From contig NZ_RKIJ01000015.1 of NCBI RefSeq assembly GCF_003752595.1, positions 62,001 through 126,000 of the forward strand: a DNA stretch of 64,000 nt. Reading direction: 5' to 3'. This DNA is from Cellulomonas sp. PhB143. Its GTDB lineage: Bacteria; Actinomycetota; Actinomycetes; Actinomycetales; Cellulomonadaceae. Below, piece after piece: positions 44,210-52,121 of this stretch. Each line of letters opens with the position of its first letter. Position 1 is the first letter of the stretch. The notes below the pieces were generated by a model. It ran no database searches. It had not been told where the DNA came from and saw nothing but the letters and a program-made list of their open reading frames with translations. The position numbers and the translations under genes are program-made.

Positions 44210-45613
44210 TCAGCGCACCCACCAGCCGTGCTCGCCGACGAGCGCGTCGGCGGCCTCGGGCCCCCACGACCCCGGCGCGTAGGGCTGCGGCGCGGGCCGG
44301 GCGTCTCCGAGCAGCGGTGCGAACGCCCGCCACGCCTCGCGCAGCGCGGCGGACGTGGTGAACGCCCGGTGGTCGCCCCGCAGGACGTCGTGCAGCGCGG
44401 CGGCGTACGGCGGCATCGGGTCGCCGCCTGCGACGTCGTCCAGCGAGAGCTTCGCGGTGCCCTGCGAGAGCTGCAGGTCGGGGCCGGGCGTCTTGACGGT
44501 CGCGGACACCTCGATCACCCCGTCGCCGCTGACGGAGACGCTGACCGCGTCCGTGCCGGCGTCCTCGACCGGGCCCTCGGGGGAGCGCAGCAGGAGGGTC
44601 ACCCGCTGCGCGGAGCCCGCCATCCGCTTGCCGGAGCGCAGCACGAACGGCACGCCGCGCCAGCGGTCGCTGTCGATCCACAGCCGCGCCGCGACGTAGG
44701 TGTCGGTCGTCGAGTCGTCCGCGATCCCGTCGATGTCCGTGTACCCCTCGAACTGGCCGAGGACGACGTCGTTCTCCGGGTCCAGCGGCCGGAAGCGGCG
44801 GAAGATTTCCTCGCGCGCCTCGCGGACCGGGCCGGCGTCGAGCGACCCGGGCGAGTCGAGCGCGACCTCCGCCGCCGTCTGGAACAGGTGCGTGACGAGC
44901 ATGTCGAGGGCCGCGCCGGTGGCGTCGTAGAAGGAGGCACGGTCGGCGACGTCGAGCGTCTCGGGCACGTCGACCTGGACCTGGACGACGTGCTCGCGGT
45001 CCCACACGCTCGCGAACATCTCGTTGGCGAACCGCAGCACGTGCAGGTTCTGCGTGCCCTCCTTCGCGAGGAAGTGGTCGATCCGGTACACCTGCGACTC
45101 GTCGAGGTGCTCGTGCACGAGCGCGTCGAGCTCCTCGAAGGTCTCGGGCGACGTGCCGAACGGCTTCTCGTAGACGACGCGGGCGTCGGTGAGCAGGTCG
45201 TGCGCGGCGAGGGCCTTCGTCAGGGGCGCGAACGTCGTCGGCGGCACGGCCAGGTAGTGGACGACGAGCGCCTCGCGGTCGCGCAGGTCGCGCACGCGGT
45301 CGGTGAGCGTGCCCGGGTCGTCGTCGGACGGGTCGCTGCCGTAGGCGAGCCGGTCGGCGAAGTCGTTCCAGCGCTCGTCGAGGGGCTCGTCGGAGTACTC
45401 CTCGAGGGCGTCGTGCACGAGGTCGGCGAACTCGTCGTCGGTGATCTCCTTGCGCCCGGAGCCGAGGACGGTCCAGTCGCGCGGCAGGAGCCCTCGCCGG
45501 TAGAGCAGGTACAGGGCAGGCAGGACCATGCGCGCCGCGAGGTCGCCGCGCGCCCCGTGCAGGACGAGGCACAGGGAGTCCGGCAGGTCGGTCGGTTCGC
45601 TCGTTCCGCTCAC
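44210..45613 (-). CDS. zwf: Divergent glucose-6-phosphate dehydrogenase (second-type Zwf)
   Basis: Predicted 467 residues from GTG 45613 behind a strong GAGGAGAG. VYRIDHFLAKEGTQNLHVLRFANEMF preserves the catalytic RIDHxLxKE; VYEKPFG and VPFVLRSGKRM are also family hallmarks. The cofactor loop reads HGARGDLAARMVLPALY instead of GASGDLxxRKLxPALY, losing the Ser and the Lys that help bind the NADP phosphate. It is not in the usual tkt-tal-zwf-opcA cluster and is therefore probably a second paralogue with altered cofactor or sugar preference (inference). -10 TAGCGT lies on the minus strand at 45657-45652. Confidence 0.87.
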   Translation of the reverse strand: MSGTSEPTDLPDSLCLVLHGARGDLAARMVLPALYLLYRRGLLPRDWTVLGSGRKEITDDEFADLVHDALEEYSDEPLDERWNDFADRLAYGSDPSDDDPGTLTDRVRDLRDREALVVHYLAVPPTTFAPLTKALAAHDLLTDARVVYEKPFGTSPETFEELDALVHEHLDESQVYRIDHFLAKEGTQNLHVLRFANEMFASVWDREHVVQVQVDVPETLDVADRASFYDATGAALDMLVTHLFQTAAEVALDSPGSLDAGPVREAREEIFRRFRPLDPENDVVLGQFEGYTDIDGIADDSTTDTYVAARLWIDSDRWRGVPFVLRSGKRMAGSAQRVTLLLRSPEGPVEDAGTDAVSVSVSGDGVIEVSATVKTPGPDLQLSQGTAKLSLDDVAGGDPMPPYAAALHDVLRGDHRAFTTSAALREAWRAFAPLLGDARPAPQPYAPGSWGPEAADALVGEHGWWVR

Positions 45614-45727
45614 GTTCTCTCCTCGGTGTCCGACGACGGGGTCCGCCACCGACGCTACGGTCCCCGCGCGTCCGACGCGCCCCGGCAGGCCCCGCCGGCC
45701 GTCGGCCGACGCCGCCCGGCGTGCCCG

Positions 45728-45749
45728 CGTCGGTGGCGCCCGATAGCGT
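45728..45749 (+). promoter_or_regulatory. PafBC-like promoter element upstream of the MetP-type gene
   Basis: CGTCGGTG (45728-45735), exactly 8 nt, TAGCGT (45744-45749). It agrees with the damage-promoter consensus apart from its first base(s). It shares GTCGGTGGCGCCCG with the nuclease-helicase promoter at 52.07 kb. The transcript would start near 45756, 62 nt before ATG 45818. Damage control of an amino-acid importer would be surprising, so chance or a broader activator is possible. Confidence 0.45.
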
Positions 45750-45817
45750 GCCACCAGTCAGCGAACGTCCAGCAACGAGCGGGGCCACCGGTCACCGGGA
45801 TCGACGGGAGGGTGCAG

Positions 45818-47452
45818 ATGGCACGCACGCGCACGAGCACGGACGGGGGCGTCACGGGCCAGCGCGACCAGTGGACCGGGCAGACGGCGTTCATCCTCGC
45901 CGCGGTCGGCTCGGCCATCGGGCTGGGCAACATCTGGCGCTTCCCCGGCGTGGCCTACGACAACGGCGGCGGGGCGTTCATGGTGCCCTACCTCGTGGCG
46001 CTCCTGACCGCCGGCATCCCGATCCTCTTCCTCGACTACGCGCTCGGGCACCGGTACCGGGGGTCGTCGCCGCTGGCGTTCCGGCGGGTCGTGCGGTGGG
46101 CCGAGGGACTGGGCTGGTTCCAGGTCGGCATCTGCTTCGTCATCGCGATCTACTACACCGCGGTGATCGGCTGGGCGGCGAGCTTCTTCTTCTTCTCGTT
46201 CGACCTGCGCTACGCCGACGACCCGCAGGGATTCTTCTTCCAGGACTACCTGCAGATGGGCGACCCGGGCTTCTCTCTGCACTTCGTGCCGTGGGTGCTG
46301 ATCCCGCTGGTCGTGGTGTGGCTGGTGACGATCGCGATCCTCGCGGGCGGCGTGGCCAAGGGCATCGAGCGGGCGAACGTCGTCTTCATCCCGGTGCTGG
46401 TCGTGACCTTCGCCGTGATGGTGGTCCGGGCGCTCTTCCTCGACGGGGCGGCGGACGGGCTGAACGCGCTGTTCACGCCGGACTGGGGCGCGCTCGGCGA
46501 CGCGAACGTGTGGATCCAGGCCTACGGGCAGATCTTCTTCTCGCTCTCGATCGCGTTCGGGATCATGATCACCTACGCCTCGTTCCGCCCGCGGCGCTCG
46601 AACCTCACGGGCCCCGGGCTGGTGGTCGCGTTCGCGAACTCCTCCTTCGAGATCCTCGCCGGCATCGGCGTGTTCGCGACGCTCGGGTTCCTCGCGGTCC
46701 AGGAGGGCGTGCCGATCTCCGACCTCGAGGGGCTCTCCGGCGTCGGGCTGTCGTTCGTGACGTTCCCCGCCGTCATCGCCCAGATGCCCGGCGGCCAGCT
46801 CTTCGGGGCGCTCTTCTTCGCGGCCCTGGTGCTCGCGGGGCTGACGTCGCTCGTGTCGATCCTGCAGGTCGTCTCGTCCGGCTTCCAGGAGAAGTTCGGC
46901 TGGAACGCGCGCCGGTCCGCCGTCGGGGTCGGCTCCGTCTCGGCGATCGTCTCGATCCTGCTCCTGGGGACCACCACGGGCCTGTACTTCCTCGACACCG
47001 CCGACAACTGGGCCAACAACATCGGGATCGTCGGCTCGGCGGTCCTGATGACGATCCTGCTGCTGTGGGTGCTGCGCAAGGGTCCGGAGCTGCGCTACCA
47101 CCTCAACGCGGTCTCCACGTTCCGCGTCGGGCGCTGGTGGTACGTGTGCGTGGGGGTGCTCGCGCCCCTGCTGCTCGGCTACATGCTGGTCTCGCGGATC
47201 GTCGACCTCGTCCAGCACGGCTACCCGGCCGCGCCGGACGAGAGCTACCCGACGTGGTACCTCCTCACGGTCGGTTGGGGCGCGATCGCCTTCTGCATCG
47301 TGCTCGCCGTGGTGATGTCCTCGATGCGCTGGCGCACCGACCCGGACCGGTTCGTCGCCTGGCCGCCCTACCCGCCCGAGGGGCGACAGGTCGCGGCGGC
47401 GAGCGCCGCTACGGCGCCGTCGGGCACCTCGACCGGAGGGAACCGCCCATGA
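45818..47452 (+). CDS. metP: Sodium-dependent methionine/alanine importer, large subunit (SNF/NSS family)
   Basis: Predicted 544 residues from ATG 45818 with GGGAGGG 5 nt upstream. Twelve membrane helices; FILAAVGSAIGLGNIWRFPGVAYDNGGGAF is the unwound first helix that forms the Na+ and substrate site in NSS transporters. FSLSIAFGIMITYASF is the sixth. It is followed with a 4-nt overlap by a 59-residue single-helix gene, the MetP-MetS arrangement characterised in Corynebacterium glutamicum for Na+-dependent methionine and alanine uptake. Confidence 0.9.
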   Translation: MARTRTSTDGGVTGQRDQWTGQTAFILAAVGSAIGLGNIWRFPGVAYDNGGGAFMVPYLVALLTAGIPILFLDYALGHRYRGSSPLAFRRVVRWAEGLGWFQVGICFVIAIYYTAVIGWAASFFFFSFDLRYADDPQGFFFQDYLQMGDPGFSLHFVPWVLIPLVVVWLVTIAILAGGVAKGIERANVVFIPVLVVTFAVMVVRALFLDGAADGLNALFTPDWGALGDANVWIQAYGQIFFSLSIAFGIMITYASFRPRRSNLTGPGLVVAFANSSFEILAGIGVFATLGFLAVQEGVPISDLEGLSGVGLSFVTFPAVIAQMPGGQLFGALFFAALVLAGLTSLVSILQVVSSGFQEKFGWNARRSAVGVGSVSAIVSILLLGTTTGLYFLDTADNWANNIGIVGSAVLMTILLLWVLRKGPELRYHLNAVSTFRVGRWWYVCVGVLAPLLLGYMLVSRIVDLVQHGYPAAPDESYPTWYLLTVGWGAIAFCIVLAVVMSSMRWRTDPDRFVAWPPYPPEGRQVAAASAATAPSGTSTGGNRP

Positions 47453-47628
47453 CCGCCACGTCCGTGACCTTCCTCGTCCTGACCCTCGCCATCGTGTGGG
47501 GCGGCCTGGTGGCCAGCGTGCTGTACGTTCGCGCCCGCCCGGAGGCGGACCACCTGCCGCCCGGCGGCGAGGAGGACCCCGAGGACCCCGTGCGCGAGCA
47601 GGGAGGCCCGGTCGTCCACGACACCTGA
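47449..47628 (+). CDS. metS: Methionine/alanine importer small subunit
   Basis: Predicted 59 residues. One membrane helix (TSVTFLVLTLAIVWGGLVASVLYV) and an acidic tail, matching the MetS-type small subunit. Start ATG overlaps the large-subunit stop (ATGA), with GGAGGG 8 nt upstream, so equimolar synthesis is likely. In C. glutamicum the small subunit is required for transport. Confidence 0.87.
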   Translation: MTATSVTFLVLTLAIVWGGLVASVLYVRARPEADHLPPGGEEDPEDPVREQGGPVVHDT

Positions 47629-47732
47629 GCGCGGCGGGCGGAACGGGCGCGAAACACGGCGGTGGTAGCGTGCCCCCGCGCCACGGCCACGGGCCGGGCC
47701 CACCCACTGCGTACCCGATCCCTGGAGCCCAG

Positions 47733-48653
47733 ATGCGCAAGCTTCCCGTCCTCGTCGCCCTCGCGGCGGCCGCCACCCTCGCCCTGTCGGGCTGCACCGA
47801 CGCGTCCCAGACCGGTGCGACGTCGGGCTCGGACGACTCGTCGTCGCCCGCCCCGACGTTCGACCTGTCGAGCATCCAGAAGGACGACGCCGCCGCGAAG
47901 CTCCTGCCGGCCGACGTCGCGGCCTCGGGAAAGCTCACCGTGGGGACCGACACGACCTACGCCCCGGCGGAGTTCATCGACCCCGACGGCAAGACGCCGG
48001 TCGGCTACGACATCGACCTGATCGACGCCGTCGCGGCGGTGCTGGGCCTCGACGCCGAGCCGCAGACGGCGGAGTTCCCGTCGATCATCCCCGGTCTCGG
48101 TTCGAAGTACGACGTCGGGATCTCGTCCTTCACGATCACGCCCGAGCGCCTCGAGAGCGCGAACATGGTCAGCTACTTCTCGGCCGGCGAGGCCTACGCG
48201 GTGCCCAAGGGGAACCCGGAGAAGCTCACCGTCGACGACATCTGCGGCATGACGGTCACGGTGCAGAACGGGACCATCCAGGACGACGAGGTCGACGACA
48301 TCTCGACGAAGTGCGAGTCCGACGGCAAGGACCCGCTGAAGGTCCTCAACTACGACAGCCAGGCCGACGCGACGACGAACGTCGTCGGCGGCAAGGCGGA
48401 CGTGATGTTCGCGGACTCCCCGATCGTGCAGTACGCGGTCACGCAGACCGACGGTCAGCTCGAGCAGCTCGGGGACACCTTCTCGTCCGCGCCGCAGGGG
48501 ATCGCGGTCGCGAAGGACGACGAGGACCTCGCCAAGGCGATCCAGGCCGCGCTCCAGGTGCTCATGGACGACGGCGACATGACCAAGATCCTCGACGTCT
48601 GGGGCGCCTCCGACGGCGCGCTCGACACGGCGGAGCTCAACCCCGCCTCCTGA
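47733..48653 (+). CDS. Amino-acid ABC transporter, substrate-binding lipoprotein
   Basis: Predicted 306 residues. The signal [20 protein letters not shown] carries a lipobox (LSGC). The mature part has the SBP_bac_3 fold: [66 protein letters not shown] and [14 protein letters not shown]. It binds a polar amino acid and delivers it to the permease encoded next. ATG 47733 has GGAG 5 nt upstream. First gene of a three-gene operon. Confidence 0.92.
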   Translation: MRKLPVLVALAAAATLALSGCTDASQTGATSGSDDSSSPAPTFDLSSIQKDDAAAKLLPADVAASGKLTVGTDTTYAPAEFIDPDGKTPVGYDIDLIDAVAAVLGLDAEPQTAEFPSIIPGLGSKYDVGISSFTITPERLESANMVSYFSAGEAYAVPKGNPEKLTVDDICGMTVTVQNGTIQDDEVDDISTKCESDGKDPLKVLNYDSQADATTNVVGGKADVMFADSPIVQYAVTQTDGQLEQLGDTFSSAPQGIAVAKDDEDLAKAIQAALQVLMDDGDMTKILDVWGASDGALDTAELNPAS

Positions 48654-48685
48654 GCGGCACCTCCCGGAACGAGAGAAGGAGCACG

Positions 48686-49644
48686 ATGACCGCCTCGACC
48701 AGCGGCGACGGCCCGGCCGGCGCCGACCCGGTCCCGAACCGGATCGACGCCCGACCCGTCCCGCGGCCGGGGCGGCTCGTCTCCGCCGTCGTCGTCCTCG
48801 TGCTCGCCGCCATGGCCCTGCACGGCCTGGTGACGAACGAGAACTTCCGCTGGGACATCGTCTGGCTCTACCTGCGCGACACGACCGTCGTGCGCGGCGT
48901 CGGCTGGACGCTGGTGCTCACGGCGGGCGCGATGGTCGTGGCCATCGCGCTCGCCGTGACCCTCGCCGTGATGCGCCGCTCCGGCAACCCCGTCATGCGG
49001 TGGACGAGCTGGTTCTACATCTGGTTCTTCCGCGGCACCCCGGTCTACACGCAGCTCGTGTTCTGGGGCCTGCTGTCCGTGCTGTACCCCCGGCTGAGCA
49101 TCGGCATCCCGTTCGGGCCCGAGTTCTTCGTCTTCGACACCGGCGACCTGATCACCGCCTTCTGGGCAGCGATGTTCGGTCTGGCGCTGAACGAGGCCGC
49201 CTACCTGGCCGAGATCGTGCGGGCCGGGCTCGGGTCCGTCGACCCGGGCCAGAGCGAGGCCGCGAAGGCGCTGGGGATGAAGGACTCGAAGATCCTGCGG
49301 CGCATCGTCCTGCCGCAGGCGATGCGCGTGATCGTCCCGCCCACGGGCAACGAGACGATCTCCATGCTCAAGACCACGTCACTGGTGCTCGCGGTGCCGT
49401 TCACGCTCGAGCTGACGTTCGTCACCAACTCCATCGGCAACCGCATCTTCCTGCCGATCCCGTTGCTCATGGTCGCGGCGATCTGGTACCTGTTCATCAC
49501 GAGCATCCTCATGGTCGGCCAGCACTACGTGGAGCGGTACTACGGACGCGGGTTCGGCACCGACCACACCCCGCGCCGGCCCCGGCAGGCGGCGATCGCG
49601 GCCGCCGGCACCACCAAGGAGGACCCCTTCATGGACGTGACCCC

Positions 49645-49648
<4 letters not shown>
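48686..49648 (+). CDS. Amino-acid ABC transporter permease
   Basis: Predicted 320 residues behind AGAAGGAG. A cytoplasmic N-terminus is followed by five or six helices. [50 protein letters not shown] is the EAA coupling loop typical of the HisM/GlnP type. A single permease gene implies a homodimer. Its stop overlaps the ATPase start (GTGA). Confidence 0.93.
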
Positions 49649-50436
<788 letters not shown>

Positions 50437-50437
50437 G

Positions 50438-50457
50438 CCGCCGGCGCGCAGCGGCGG
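50438..50457. terminator. Small GC hairpin between convergent genes
   Basis: CCGCCG-N8-CGGCGG starts 2 nt after the ATPase stop and ends 4 nt before the excalibur-protein stop. A 6-bp GC stem without a T-run could serve as a weak terminator in either direction. Confidence 0.35.
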
Positions 50458-50460
50458 GCG

Positions 50461-51432
50461 TCAGCCGCACTCCACGCCGTCGCCGTCCGGGTCGAGCAGC
50501 GGGTTGAAGCCCGCGTCGCCGCGGTGCATGGGAGCGATGCCGTCGGCCTGCGCCGACCCGCAGTCCCAGTAGACCTTCTGGGCCGCCGCCGGTGGCTGCG
50601 CCTGCTGGACGTTCGGGTCCGCCGGGGCAGGTGCCTGCTGCTCGCGTGCGGCGACGGCCGCCTCCCGGTCGGCGAGCTCCTTCTCCTTCGCCGCGGTGGC
50701 CTTGTCGCGCTGGTCGAGGTCCTTCTCGTACGCCGTCGCGGCGTCCCGGTCCTTCTTCAGCGTCGCCTGGTCCTTCGTCAGGGTCGCCTGATCCTCGGCC
50801 AGCCGGTCCTGCCGGGCCGTGAGGTCGGCCGTGTCGGACTCGAGCTGCGCCTGGTCCTGCGTGAGCCGCCCGCGCTCGGTGGACGCCGATGCGGAGGCGG
50901 CCTCGGCCGCGGCGGTGGCGTCCTGCGCGTCGGAGCGTGCGGCGAGCGCGAGCAGCAGCCCGACGACGAGCCCGATGACGAGCCCCGCGATGCCGACGAC
51001 GACGACCAGGGCGGGCCGGCGCGCGGAGCTCGAACCCTCCACGGGCGGCCCCTCCTCGGGCGGCGTGGCGCCGGCGGGCGTGAGGAGCGCGGGCGCGAGC
51101 GGCGCGCCCTGCGCGACCGCGGGCATGACCATCGTGGCGGAGGCAGGGGCGCCGGCCGCGCTCGCGGAGCCGGCGGCGAGCCCGGCACGCGTCTCGCGGT
51201 GCACGCGCGTCGGGCCGGTCGGCACCGGCACGGCGGATGCCGAGGCGAGAGACGCTGTGGCGAGCGGTGCTGTGGCCAGCGGTGCTGTGGCGAGCGGTGC
51301 CGTGGCGGGCGCGTCCTCGACCCAGTACTGCCAGGCGGGCGGTGCCGGCGGCCACGACGGGTCGGGCGACCAGGCGGCGTCGGGCACGAACCCGAGCGGG
51401 ACCTGCCATCCCGGGGGCGGGTTGAAGCGCAT
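50461..51432 (-). CDS. Membrane protein with C-terminal excalibur calcium-binding domain
   Basis: Predicted 323 residues from ATG 51432 behind AAGGAG. Pro/Ala-rich N-terminus containing LATAP-type repeats, one membrane helix (PALVVVVGIAGLVIGLVVGLLLALAA, ~141-166), a long coiled coil (QLESDTADLTARQDRLAEDQATLTKDQATLKKDRDAA), then the excalibur domain YWDCGSAQADGIAPMHRGDAGFNPLLDPDGDGVECG with its paired Cys and DxDxDGxxC loop. Topology suggests the domain is extracellular. Excalibur domains bind Ca2+ in surface nucleases and similar proteins; no enzyme domain is attached here. Confidence 0.87.
   Translation of the reverse strand: MRFNPPPGWQVPLGFVPDAAWSPDPSWPPAPPAWQYWVEDAPATAPLATAPLATAPLATASLASASAVPVPTGPTRVHRETRAGLAAGSASAAGAPASATMVMPAVAQGAPLAPALLTPAGATPPEEGPPVEGSSSARRPALVVVVGIAGLVIGLVVGLLLALAARSDAQDATAAAEAASASASTERGRLTQDQAQLESDTADLTARQDRLAEDQATLTKDQATLKKDRDAATAYEKDLDQRDKATAAKEKELADREAAVAAREQQAPAPADPNVQQAQPPAAAQKVYWDCGSAQADGIAPMHRGDAGFNPLLDPDGDGVECG
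51254..51298 (-). repeat. 15-bp tandem repeat within the excalibur-protein gene
   Basis: Three units of GCTGTGGCGAGCGGT (one with a single base change), followed by degenerate copies, encode repeated ATAPL pentapeptides on the minus strand. The 15-bp period preserves frame, so unit gain or loss would alter the N-terminal linker length only. Confidence 0.7.
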
Positions 51433-51512
51433 CGGTACTCCTTCGAGGGGGCGCGCACACTATGGCCCATCGCGGGCGCCCGCGTCACGTCCGTCAGGTG
51501 GCCGGACGCACG

Positions 51513-51541
51513 AACGCCCCCGCCGTGACGGCGGGGGCGTT
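51513..51541 (-). terminator. Strong hairpin terminator downstream of cspA
   Basis: AACGCCCCCGCCG-TGA-CGGCGGGGGCGTT is a perfect 13-bp stem with a 3-nt loop, about 50 bp after the cspA stop. It lacks a long T-run, as is common for actinobacterial terminators, and by symmetry could act in either direction. Confidence 0.7.
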
Positions 51542-51591
51542 CCTGGAGTGCACTGGTGCGGGCGACCGTGGGCCGCGCCGCTCCGGGCAGA

Positions 51592-51795
51592 TCAGGCCGG
51601 GCGGATGTTCTCCGCCTGCGGGCCCTTCGGGCCCTGCGTCACGTCGAACTCGACGCGCTGGTTCTCCTCGAGGGTGCGGTAACCCTGCGTCTGGATCGCC
51701 GAGTAGTGGGCGAAGACATCGGCCGAGCCGTCCTCGGGGGCGATGAAGCCAAAGCCCTTCTCAGCGTTGAACCACTTCACGATTCCAAGCGTCAT
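51592..51795 (-). CDS. cspA: Cold-shock protein CspA family
   Basis: Predicted 67 residues. [31 protein letters not shown] contains RNP1 (KGFGFI) and RNP2 (VFAHYSAI) for single-stranded nucleic-acid binding. It acts as an RNA chaperone. GAAGGAG lies 10 nt before ATG 51795. A leader of over 100 nt, less GC-rich than its surroundings, precedes it; a 13-bp terminator follows. Confidence 0.97.
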   Translation of the reverse strand: MTLGIVKWFNAEKGFGFIAPEDGSADVFAHYSAIQTQGYRTLEENQRVEFDVTQGPKGPQAENIRPA

Positions 51796-51960
51796 CTTCT
51801 TGCTGCTCCTTCAAGAGGTGTCAACGACCCCGTCGTTCGAGGTCGTGCATCACGGTGTTCGTCGTCAACTCTTGGGTAACAAGGTCCGCCGGGCGTGAAG
51901 CCGTAGCGCGAGGACAAGCGAGGCACTGCAATCTGCTCTTCAAGGGTACATGGCCGACGG
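51796..51960 (-). other. Long leader/promoter region of cspA
   Basis: This ~165-bp stretch and the rest of the 326-bp gap to 52121 hold no convincing gene. On the cspA strand it contains TTGACG near 51870 and pairing segments ACGACC (51824-51829) and GGTCGT (51841-51846). The base composition is less GC-biased than the flanks. Long structured leaders are typical of cold-shock genes. I could not fix a transcription start. Confidence 0.4.
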
Positions 51961-52035
51961 GATTCGCACCATGCTTCTGTGAGGACTCCTGTTCGCGGCA
52001 CCGCTGGGCCGGCCGCCGGACCTCGCCCGGCCCGT

Positions 52036-52054
52036 CTGCCAGACCGTCTGGCAG
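52036..52054. promoter_or_regulatory. 19-bp palindrome upstream of the nuclease-helicase promoter
   Basis: CTGCCAGAC-C-GTCTGGCAG is a perfect 9-bp inverted repeat around one base. It ends 10 bp before the PafBC-like element and about 240 bp from the cspA start. It could be an operator for the nuclease-helicase gene or part of a hairpin. Confidence 0.5.
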
Positions 52055-52064
52055 GGCGGGCGCG

Positions 52065-52086
52065 TGTCGGTGGCGCCCGGTAGGAC
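52065..52086 (+). promoter_or_regulatory. PafBC-like DNA-damage promoter of the nuclease-helicase gene
   Basis: TGTCGGTG (52065-52072), exactly 8 nt, TAGGAC (52081-52086). The upstream half is a full match to TGTCRGTG; the -10 has C for the final T of TANNNT. The start would be near 52093, giving a ~29-nt leader with GAGGAG ahead of GTG 52122. Damage induction suits the product. Confidence 0.65.
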
Positions 52087-52121
52087 TGGGGGCGTCCGAC
52101 CCGCCCGCGTGAGGAGTTCCC

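Noticed and set aside
51796-51960. tRNA-like or small upstream coding gene in the cspA leader
   Set aside because: No cloverleaf or CCA-compatible acceptor is visible, and open frames through it lack a ribosome site and start codon; a leader is the simpler reading.
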